Source of the DNA: Scilla litardierei
Taxonomy: Eukaryota; Streptophyta; Magnoliopsida; Asparagales; Asparagaceae
Assembly (NCBI GenBank): GCA_030789695.1
Contig: CM061135.1
Coordinates: 107,578,301-107,642,300, forward strand
Length of the DNA: 64,000 nucleotides
Direction: 5' to 3'
Shown here: positions 12,901 through 24,900 of the stretch, one piece after another
Layout: the number at the start of each line of letters is the position of its first letter
Numbering within the stretch: position 1 is the stretch's first letter
Notes under the pieces: generated by a model
What the model was told of the DNA's origin: nothing
The model's input: the letters and a program-made list of their open reading frames with translations, nothing else
Databases searched by the model: none
Position numbers and translations under genes: made by a program

Positions 12901-15900
12901 TTCTAGCTATTTATTTTTCTTTAATTTTTAATGCATGCTAGTTTTTAAATGTGTTTTATGATATAATTTTGCCGTGTTTATTGTTAATTACAAAATTTTT
13001 ACTCAATATTCATCCACCTAGGGTGTAGTTATATTATTTTCTTCGTTTAAGAAATTGATGAAGCTGGCTGCAACAAGAAGGTTCTACTTCGCATCCATTT
13101 ATTGACTTTTCTTAATTCACGTTAATTACTTTTTTCGTAATTACGAAGTGTTTAAATAAAAACCGATAAATATCCAAAACTAAAATACCAAACGAGATGC
13201 AAATGCCAATTGAATTGAGTGCAAACTTTGTTTACCGATCTAACTCAATATTACTTGAACTACTTAAGTTAATTGGGTTTTGATTTAAAGCAGTAACATG
13301 ACAAACATGACAGTATTCAGCTTATTAATGTTAAAACCAAGGAATGACATTGGTTTTAGTTGTTTCATTTCGGTTTTGAAGGAGCACGGTACTTCGAATG
13401 GTTTCAGCCAGTTTCGACCAAAATCAAGGGATTTCGGCCGAAACTGTACTCCTTACAATAAATTATGTTTTACTCTGAATACGCGAACCAATTTAAACCA
13501 TTTACATAAAAAATATTTATTAAAATTAAAAAAATTAAAAATTTATTGAAATTATAAAAATTATATTATAAATTATAAAAAATCTTTAAATTACTTTTAA
13601 AAAAGTTATAAGCACTGTACGTTAAAATACATATAAATCCAAAACTGAAATTCAAAATGAAACCTATGAAACTGGTAAAAATGTTCGAAACATAAAAAAT
13701 TTCCAATGACCGAAACCGAAACCAAGTTTTCAAACTTTCGTTTAAACTGCCAGATCTCCAAAGCCAATCCATATAACTTAACTGAATCGAAGCTTTAACA
13801 ACTTGAATTTTTGGTTTTAAACCTGAAGCCCAAGTGTCAAGATTTAGCCCTCCATTCAGACCTTACTACACAATCAAAAATCCTAAATATTTCAAGCAGG
13901 AAAGAGGGATGGGGACTGAGTGAGTCAATGGGAGAAAAATGCCTAGCAACGCCTCCTCCATCTCATACTCCACCTCTTCTTTTTTCTTTTTCCAATTTGA
14001 GACTTTTAGGGATGTGATATGCTATTAGTGACTTTTGATTCAGATTTAAATTTTGTACTTAACTCGTATACTTACAGCAAAAAAACTCACATCAGAAAGA
14101 TATTGGTCAGCTTTGCTAAATTATAGACATAAACAAGATGAAACATGAATGTTATGACAGGTTCTACATTGTATTGGTTGAACCCATAAAATATGGACAG
14201 GCCAGATATGTGAAAACCCACTCTGCAACTCCCAATACATACCGGCTTCAGCTGATTAGTAAACCTCCAGTTAAACAAGTCAAACGAAAAGAATATTTTG
14301 GGGGCAGGTCGAGGAATGTGCCATTGCATACACATGCAAAGCAAATTAGTAAGTAAAATGCATAATGGACTAGTGTGAGGAAGCAGAATGTGTGCATCAT
14401 GCCAAAAATGGCATGCCCTTCAGCTGATACAGAGCCTCACAAGTCCCAATAATGATAACAAACAACATACATTGCATGCACAACATAAATAATTAGTTAA
14501 GTACATACCATCAATGCATGTGTATTCACAAATAAATGCATTAAAGACACGTCCTTCTCATGATTCTGGCAAATTGTCATGTCCTCAATTGTTCCCATGT
14601 GTACAGTAGGGCATGACACTCCCCTTGTCATGCAGAGATGATTACTAATCTGCTACAGCATTTCAGGTATCATTGCTGATTAAGTTTAAACATGCAACTA
14701 AACAATTAGCATCCAATATGTTCTTCCAGTGGGAGACGCGTCGCAATACACACACAAGCGCATGCATAGTTTCTTGAATGTTAATGGAAGGACATGTTGG
14801 ACTAGTTAGCCCCCTAACTAGGTCAAAACTTCGATTTTGATGATGTCAAACAAGTATCATAGCTACTAATATGTGTATTAAGTATGTTTCAGGTCAAAAT
14901 GAAGCTAAACGATGCTAAATTGACATATTGGAGTCATTATCGACTAAACACTGTAACTAGCCGACTAGCCAGCTCTATAAAAATTGTGCAGTCGGCATTA
15001 GTCGACTAGTGCTTTGGAGCAAGTCGACTAATAGCCAATTAATCAACTAGCTCCAAAGGCCTAGTCGACTAATCCGTCCAGTTTGGCCTGGCTAACTTGG
15101 TCAAATGTGCAGTTTCGTAATTTCAGCATGAGTCTAAGAGTTCAAGTTCTACTCCATGAAGAATTGCAATAAAGAGATCAACTTATGAAAACATGGGGAG
15201 AAGAACTCAAGTCAAATACAAACTCTAGAGTTCATGTGCACTTGGAATTTATCCCAGAGTTCAAGTCAACTATAAGAGTTCAAGTGCAACACAAATTCAA
15301 GTTGACTACTAGAGTTTATGTGCAAGAGCAACAAAAGAGTTCATGATGCTAAAAGATTTCAAGTTAAAGAAGAATTCAAATTGAGTTGTGTATATGAGTT
15401 CAAATGGATTACAACTATAAGAGTTCATGTGCTAGTATGACTTGTCATGTGCTAGTATGACTTGGGTTATGCACATCGCCAAAGAGCAAGAGAAAAAAAT
15501 CATTAAGAGAAAATATCTCTCCGAACCGGCCAAGCCAATTTGATCATCATCCTAGCAAGCCGCAACATCTTCTCCTCCTTCAAAGGATCTAAAGCTTCAT
15601 CAAATGGAATGAGTTCTACGGACAATGCTGAAAAGTAATTTTCTTCACAGAAGTCGGATTAACGAACCGTTTTCGCCACAACGATTACAACTTCGCGCTC
15701 TACACTACGGTGATATTATTCTAATTTTAATGTTTGTATTGAATCAAATTTCATTATTTTAGCGTGAGTTGTATTTTAATATAGCTTCATTCAGAGGCTA
15801 TCACTGATTGTTGAATTATATGTACTTATTCTTGTATGGTTCGATCATCACTTGCAAGTGTGATCAAGTTTTTCTTTTTGATTATAAAGGGGTAAATCCT

Positions 15901-18900
15901 CTTGGATGAGGGGTCAGAGTATGGGGGAACCTAGGCAGGGAGCCACTCCGTTAAAAATCTGATTTGTGTGCACTCTGATTTATTCTAATGCTGGATTATT
16001 TTTTTATTTGTGCCGCACACCGTTATTACCCCTCCCTCTAGGGTGTTTTTCAGAACACTACTTGGAAAATTTTCTGACAGACTACTAAGGAACAAAGTTG
16101 TTTGGCTCTTGGACCAAGTTAGAAAAACTTTTTCAAAGCTTTTAAAGTGAACAACGGCAATTGGACACCTGCTTTTATATTTATGAAGTGTTTTCTGATG
16201 AAAAGTAAAACAATGGAAGGATAGAGTAGCCAATGACTAGTACCATGTTCTACAACCGGGATGTTCCTTTCATTTTACAAACTTATTTTTCATTGTTTCC
16301 CAAACTATAGTAATCAAACATGCACATATCATTGCATTACATGTGTGCAACAACCCTACCTAGAATTCAGTAAATTGCACTCACAAAGAATGTACTAACA
16401 TTTTTCTTCTGTATCGTTGACTGCAATTTGATTAAGCAATTAAGATCCTACAATCAGTATGCTCGGACCACTCCGTGCATTACATCCATAACATTAGCAA
16501 TACTGCATTGGCCATTTAGTTAAAAAAAATTCAAAAATCTTCCGCATCTCTTCACTTTTTTATAAATTTTGAACTTTATCCAAAAGTCGCATACTCAAGC
16601 AAAAAGTTCTGTGTAAACATCAGTTAATGAACATGCAGTGTTTTTGAACATTGGGTAATACCTCAGGCACTGTGTTTATAAAAAGCACCAGTTTCATGGT
16701 CCTAATTGCATAAAAGAACTATAATAGGTGTTTAGCCTCTAGCATTCTCAATGATCCCATAAATAGGAATGTTCACATAGTTTTCATGTTAGATTGAAAA
16801 GTTGGGATACGGTAAATTATTTTGCTGTCTGGACAATAATATAACCTACCTACTCTAAGACATATGTTTTTATAATGAATTGCTTCTTAAGAACTGGATT
16901 ATTTATCCAAAAATAGGGAAAGAATACTTCTCATGGCCGTTCTTATAGTGTAGTCATTTTTAGGTCATATATGTAAGTTACTAAAAAACTTCAACAGACA
17001 CATATAGCAGATTTAAGGAATTTTGTAGCAGGAAATTTGCATTGAACTAATTCCTATAATCACAGTCTATTCTAACTTATAAAGGCATGTCGTCTTGAAA
17101 TTTTTTATTTAAAAACTATCAATCCGTGAAGAAGTATAGAAGAATCACACGGACGGTACTTCTATGAAAATCCAGAATAAGAAACAAGAAAACAAAGAAA
17201 ATAAATAAAGTGGAAATCGAGAAATAAGTGCACTTCATTTTCCAATGCTTGTGCCTTTCTCATATATGAGACACCCTTGGGATCAACCATAAGTGAAAAT
17301 TTGGCTAGCCGAAGTCAATAAGTTTTACACAGAAATAAAGGATTGGCCTAATCATCGAATAGGCATAACGAGTCCACTATATCCAAAATTAGTATGAAAT
17401 ATACTATTGCAAACTGAAGCAAATGTTTCCTTGCATTCTAGCATATTGCAAGAACTTTGAAGCCTCTATAATGAAAAATTACGGGCAAAAGAAGAATGCT
17501 ACCACTACCTATGTGTATTATCTCATTCAAATAGGAAAAAAATCTGGAATATTGATTCACTAAGTGAGGGAAAAAAATCTAAATTACTACTCAAGTCTCC
17601 GTAGATTACAAATGACATCGCAGAAAGTTGTATTTTAAGTTAAAAGCATAGCAGCATCCACCAATGTTACGAGGCAATACTCTTGCACAAGTCTTAGTGT
17701 CTTACTATTATTTGCAGGATGCAATAAGCTATTATTAATATGCAAACAATAGTTATCTGATTAAAACCACCTAGAATGTAAAGCCTTCGCCATTGCCTTA
17801 AACCTCTGCACCAAGATACTACATTGTTAATTGGAGGAGGAAAACATGGTAAATCAGCAAACACTTTAATATTTTTAACTAAAATATATCTGGCTTCACC
17901 AAGTAAAATCAACAGCTAACCCTTTATGTTGTCTCCATGCATGTGTGTGGTTTTACTTATTGAAAACTTAATTTAAAACTATTAATAATGATCACCTGAG
18001 AAGCTCTAATGATCTCAAGGCAGATGTGCTTATTACAATTATTGCTGGGGAACCAGCATCAACCTTTCCCTCGAAAAGCTTCCCATCACAAAGCACATCC
18101 TTCCAAGTGGCTTCAAAGGTAACCTTCAGATGTTCACTGAAATTGTCCACATTCTGACCCATATTGTGGGAAAGCACAACCATGCATGTATCTGCATGTT
18201 TTCAATCTGCCATTAGAAAATGTTTCCACCTGAATATAGCGAGCACAAACATGAAGAAAGAACGAGTGGACCATGTAATTTACTACAATGAGTGAGCATC
18301 AACAATCTAGATCTTTAAGGAATCCATTCGGCAGCCTGTAACGGGTCGACCCGCAGTAGATGGAGTAATGCGACATGATGAAAAAGGGAAAAGCTGTCAA
18401 GGCTAGAAATCCAAGATATATTCGTTCAAGCAGTAACGGCAGAATATTGGAACTTGTTGCTACTAGAAAACACGAGAAACACGAAACTGCATACCATATT
18501 CAGAAGAATGAAAATGTACAAATTACCTCATTCAGATGATGTTATTCCATTGAAATAGAAAATTCTAATAATATATTATCAACGGAAATGTAGTCACCGT
18601 TAAATAGAAATAGCCGTTAATAACCTGTTTGCTAGGATGTGGATGAGGAAACACAAGAACCACAAAGAGATTGCTCAATCAGTTGTTCAAACTTTGCTGA
18701 TCTCCTGGATGCTGATTAATGTGATCAATCATATCTAGGATTTTGTGAGCGTCTTACTGGGTGTTTGGACTCATGCTGGTAATATGGCATCAAGTATTTA
18801 AAACTGGAGTAACCACTAACTTTAACTTTTAAGAACTTCTTTTGTTATATTCTTTTTCTTTAGGAACGTGCCCAGCGAAGGGTAAGGCTTTAAGTTTACT

Positions 18901-21900
18901 GGACTATAACAAACTGATTTCTTTGATCAACCGTGTCAAGGAGTTTGTCAGGGTCTTACAGGGTGTTGGCATCATGAATTTAAAACTTGGAGTTACCACT
19001 AATTTTACCTTTAAGAACTATTTTTGCTATATTTTTTCTTTAGGAACGTGTCCTAAGAAGGGTATGAGTTTCTGTATACCAGACTATATAACAGTCACTT
19101 CTCACAATTGTGAACAACATTCAAACATTACTCGATCTCTTATTTTTAGTACATTTACCGTCACAAGTCCTTATTTTTGCAGCATTTTGAGTACTTGTAG
19201 GGTCCTTTCCTTCCTGAAACAAAGTACTATAAGCAAAAGATGAATTTGGTCATTTAGGTTATCTTCTACGCAAAAAATTATGGGTTATGTATGTATGTAT
19301 GTATGTATGTACGTACGGCTGGTGTGAGCATTTTGCAAGCAAAGCCTGTGCAAAAGTTTTTTTCTTATATTCTGATTTTTTTATAAAAAAAAATTTTGTG
19401 CGGTTCAATCTGCATTTATATATATCCCGATAAAAAATATGAGTGAACCCTAGAGTGAATTGACCTTTGATCAAGCTATTACAAATTCAATAGTTTCAAA
19501 ACAATATAATACTTTGTAACGATCCAATGAGGGATAAATAGGGGAAATCTTTTGACTTTTGGTATATGAAGGTATTAATATATGTAAATCACATCCATCA
19601 GTTTATATCTTTAAAAAATCAAAAAACACCATTTCTCATACTTTTCGCACCGGAAAGTTTTGCAATGAAAGATTTCCATGTATGTGTGTGTAAACAAGAT
19701 CTACAATGGCCTTGTAGTTTGAAGATTGCAATCTACAAAGAATGCCAAATAGAGCAATCATGGAACATCATTCAGATAGCAAGATTTTTGTAATTGGCAT
19801 GGGTGTTTTTCAAATAGCGAGATTTTTCTCTAGTGATTTGCAAGCGACGTATATTGAAAATCTCAATATAGCGAGATTTTTGTAATTGCAATGAAAGAAT
19901 TTTTGTAATTGGCATGGGTGTTTTTCAAATAGCGAGATTTTTCTCTGGATATTGAAAATCTCAAGCAAGGAACTTAGGAAACTTATGGACTGGGCTGGAT
20001 CAGAGAGACCGAAATAGGATAAACCCTTGTATTTGTGATTGTGCTTCTATGGTTTGCATATCTTTTATTTGTTTATTGCAATTACTTATTTACTTCTATT
20101 GCAAGTTCATTGTGTTCACGTATAAGTTGTTGATTAAGATTAGAAGTAACTCATTTAGAGATCTTAAGTAAAACTTTTATGAAATACTATTTACCCCCCT
20201 TCTAGTATTCTACTTGTCATCCACATAATCCAACAAACTATAGACAGGTCTGTGACTATTTATAAAATACAAGGCATTGAGACTTCTCGTTGACTGGAAT
20301 TTTGGATATGAAAAATAGAATTTCAAAGTAGTAGACCTTTTGGACGTCATCACATATAATAGTTTTTTGACATTGTCTACATCTTATCACTTCCAAACAA
20401 TGACTGTGTTTTCACTCATGAGACTTTCAAAACGAAGTCCAAAATTTGAAGCTCGAAAAGATTAGGCTGCCTTTATGTGTAACCTAATCATGTGTTTGAG
20501 TTCCTTATGCATCAACACATCCATTTGCCGTCAATGCAATGAAAAAGGTTCTTGGTCGAAGTTTTAGTCTAAATAGACATATGGAGATCCAAATGCAACC
20601 ATAGATGATTATACAAGGTGATTCATCAGAGAATTCAATTATATCATTTACTAGAGATATGCTAGCATGACTACGCTGATAAAATGATGTAAATGATATT
20701 TGGATTGTGGCCCATCACAGCTGGGACCAACTCAAACCTGACGGTGCGGGCCCACAATGCCAAAATCTAAAAGCTACATGTGTCCTGCCCGCAAGCACCT
20801 TGGGATGTCAACCCGACCAAGCTTCATGCAAAGCTCTACAAGACTGGCATGTACTCGCTGACTCAGACCAGCAAACACGACTCTACAAGGACGACCTCTG
20901 CGAGATCAGCTCCTTAGCAGTGGTGCTTTACAAAGACGACATCAGCAAGGTCGACTTCTTAACAACCTCTGTACCGAAGATTCGCCCATCTGACAAAGTC
21001 GACCAAATCTCAACCATCCCGCACGCTCAAGGGATGCGATATTTGGCAGACGTTCAGCCCTCTCTACATGTCGTTGCGAGTGGGCATTTAAATCCATTGA
21101 CCTACTCGCATAACAGCTGACTCGATATGGGAAAGTAATTATGTCAAAAGATCCAAGATGCTTATAACTCCGTGTCGGTTACAACGGAAGATCGGGAACT
21201 CCTAACTCTGCCTGACATGGCAAAGCTGCCCCCAACTCTACATAAACAGCAAATAACCCCATCAGCAGGTATGCTCAATCTTACACATAGTCTCACACAG
21301 CTCTGTCCTCCTGCTTGAGCTGATTTAAGTATCGAAGTCGAATTGGAGGTCCACCCCCAATTCTCTGATGCTCCTCTCTTTCATTCACTGAAGGAGGTTG
21401 ACCCGGTAAAATCCTAACCAGTCTACATGTTGCGAATTTCACGCATCAACAATTGGCGCTACATGAAGGACATTGTCACAACTCGTGTTGTATATGCTCT
21501 TGATATAGCTTCCACTTCAGCAACTTTTACAGCATCATCCCTTTTCAATGGCGAAGGACAGGAAGAACGTGGGGACGAGCCAAGCGATGATGCTGAAATC
21601 ATACAAACCACATAGGGCAGCCAACCGCAGGTAGGCCGCCTCTGCAAGCTCCCACCGTCCCCACATCGACCAATTTTCAAGATCTCGTGGCAAAGCTCCG
21701 CGAGATAGGGAAACACAGAACTGACAATTCAAATATACTGAAGCTCTGTAAGAGATGGTCATGGATCTGGCCCAAGAAAGGAGATCTAATGCTTCATTGG
21801 AGAGTTTCAGCAATGAAGCGCATTCCTCCAAGAGGAAGCGCATAGAAGACGGAAACGCTAAGGAGACACAGAGCTACAATGACAACGAAAGGTCGAAAAG

Positions 21901-24900
21901 CAATTACCATTAGCATCGCAAGAATAAGGCAAATGATTCCACTAGCCGATGCCCCAAAGGCATTATGACCACCGACGACGACGATCTACGTGCCTACCTG
22001 CAAGAGAAGAAAGGTGAAAGGTTGATCTCAGGTAGAAGATCAACGAGAAGCCGGCAGTTCAACCTTCTGCAGCTAAAGATCATATTGCCGACCTGCAATG
22101 GCAAATTGACAGACTTTGGCAAGGAGACCTCGATCTCCCTGAAGACTCGAACTTCTTCTCTGCATCACCATTCACCACCACTCTCCTCGGTACACCCTAT
22201 CCACAGAAGTATATTTTACCTTTCACCAATGACGTCATGAGGTAAGCCAGTATAGACAACCACATGAAGCACCTGGAGACATACATTGAACATATGGAGT
22301 CAAAAGGCCACTCCTAGAACTTGATGTGCTGGGCCTTTCCAAGTTGCTTAACAAGAGTCGTCCAGCAATTGATCGGTAATCTCCTTAAAGGCTCGATCGT
22401 CTCCTTTGCCGACCTCTGAAAGAAATTTCTTTTCCACTTTGCGGCCCAGAAGGTCACGAAGCAGTATCCCGAGTCTCTGACGTCTATCAAGCAAGTGCCA
22501 GAAGAGTCCAACTGGGATCACATGGCCGTCGATGTCTACCTTGATGACATCACCATGATGGCCTTTTAAGCGGGCTACAGATATGAGTCAGATCTGCATT
22601 TCAAGATCTGCAAGCAACGGTCTCCACCTTCGCCCACCTGATGAGCCACATCAACAAATTCATTACCACTGAAGAAGCCTATGGTCGGTCAGCGAAAGGC
22701 CATGTGTCCTCTCGGAGGAGGTTCGACCCTGATCGAGATGCCCCATACAAGCTTTCCAAACAAGAGAGGCGCTTGGAACGCCCCTGTGAAATCAAAAGGA
22801 TATCCAAATTCCTAAGGTGCAGGTCTACACCACCATGTCGGCCATAGTCAGAGATCGTGTCCAAAGCGACCAAGGAGTTCATTCCTACATGTCATTTGGT
22901 AGACCACCCCCAATGTAGACAAGTCAAAATATTGTGACTTCCACATGGGGTACAAGCATATCACTGATAACTGCAGGGTCCTCCTGACCAGATCTAGGAC
23001 CTCATTCGAAAAAGACGACTCTGGGAATTCAAAATTCTAAAGAGGGCCAATACTGAAAAATCTCATAGCAAGAGCAAGGCCATTGCCAGCTTGTCCGACG
23101 TTATCGACCTCATCTTCTCCTCTGTCACTACAGTCGGTTGCAACCTGGCCCAGCAGTCCAATCGCGCACAAAAGAGCTTCGCTCGCCAGGCACGCACGTA
23201 CCTCCGACCGAGCATGACTCTGCCATCGCTGAGCGGAAGCAGCTCAAGATTTCCGAGAAGCCTCTACTTTTCACAGAGGCTGAAGCGAGAAGAATTCATC
23301 AGCCCCACAATGACCTTGTGATCAACATGCAGATTGCCAACCGCAAAGTTCAACACGTCTTAATCGACAACATGATCGCAATCGACATCATTTACCTGGA
23401 CACGTTTCAGAAGTTGGGAATACTTAATGACGTCATGTAGCTCGCGCATACCAAACTATTTGGTTTCCCGGGAGCCCATATGGTCTCAAAGAGGATGGTC
23501 TCCCTTCAAGTGGAGTTCGGCACACCATCCTACCATTAGGTGCATAACGTCGACTTCTTGGTGGTCAACTGTCCAAAGGCCTTCAACGCCATCATAGAGC
23601 GGCCGCCCTTAACGCCATGCGGGCAATGACCTCCACTTGCAGTCTCCTGGTCAAGTTCACTACCATGCACGGAGTTGGAGTGCTAGAGGAAATCCAGCCT
23701 GAGACCAGGAAGTGCATGCTCATGGCTCACAAAGTGGTCGCTTCCCTCCCAGTTCAGACCGTCAGTAGTACTGGGGAACATCAGCCTCATGCCACCTCCA
23801 CTCAGTCGGAGGATCGGGTTCAGACCTCACCCCTGGTGGATAAGACCAACTCTCGAATGGGGCCTGAGTACGAAAGGGCCACTCCGATAGAAGTAGAGGC
23901 AATTCCCTTCTCGAAATACAACCCAACTCGAATGGTCCAAATCGGGTCTGCCTTACGACCCGACCTCCAATCACTTATCGTTGACTTTCTTCAACAGAAC
24001 AAGGATGTCGTTGCATGGCCGCATGCAAATATGCCAGAACAAGGATGTCGTTGGATATTGGACTCCCCGGATTTGGTTTTGGATGATGAACAAACATAAA
24101 TATATCGTGAACTAACTCTTTGTGAGCGCAGTTATGGAGATCGTCGCCAAATTTATATGTACATCTAAAGCGACGTCTCAAGACTTCTCAAAGCGCGTGA
24201 TCGTATGCCTAAAGCTTCGTTGAAGCTTATGGACCATTATTGAAGTCATGAAGATTCGGATCGAAGCTTTCGAAGACGGTTCGTCAAGTTTATTTATAGT
24301 CTTTTAGCTTCGTTCCATAGAATGTTAAGCCTTGAGTAGGTCTTACGTTTTAATCTTTATAACGCTCCTATCTTAGAGCTAGGATCTTAGTAGAAGTCCA
24401 TACGAACTTTCCCGAAGCTTCGCGCTTCGATTCGCGACTTCTAATGCATGTTAGTTGGTTCAAGAAGAAGAACCAACCGACTAGATGGAGATCTAGTCGG
24501 TCGGCAAAGCTTCTTGGACCGACTAGTTTGCCTTCTCAATTTCTAGCTCAGTTACTGTTTACAGTTAGTCGGTCAAAGAAGGTTCACCGACCGACTAGTT
24601 GTGAAACTAGTCGGTTAGGAATCCTTCTTGGACCGACTAGTTGAACTTCCATTTTTGAGCCTGAGCTACTGTTTATCGTTAGTCGGTCTATGTACATTTG
24701 TCGACCGACTAGTTGATGAACTAGTCGGTCAACATTTGTTCTTGGACCGACTAAGTCAACTTGTATTCAGACTATCTTATTTCTTCTGTTAGTCGGTCTA
24801 TGAAGACTCACCGACCGACTAGTTGAAAAACTAGTCGGTTGGCAAGTCTTCTTGGACCGACTAGTTCTTTTAGTCTGAACTTCATCTATTCACTGTTCAC

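Larger units (their letters stand above)
11474..17995 (-). other. Intron 2 of the CMSS1-like gene (6,522 bp)
   Basis: Runs from the exon 2 donor (GT at 17995-17994) to the exon 3 acceptor (AG at 11475-11474). It holds a small repeat fragment at 13320-13780 and LTR B at 14795-16057. The rest (11474-13300, 13800-14790, 16060-17995) is AT-rich and unassigned. Confidence 0.88.

Noticed and set aside
14790..16062. Target duplication for LTR B
   Set aside because: Flanks GGACA and CTACT differ. Either the 3' end is wrong or a flank was deleted.
17778..17813. Exon-like block on the minus strand: acceptor GGTGCAG, a GGTTTAAGG start like exon 3, then a CTAG|GTGG donor
   Set aside because: Its translation does not match the CMSS1 family in either phase, whereas 11473-11401 matches the expected block and joins exon 4 in frame. 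The resemblance to exon 3 covers only about 9 bases.
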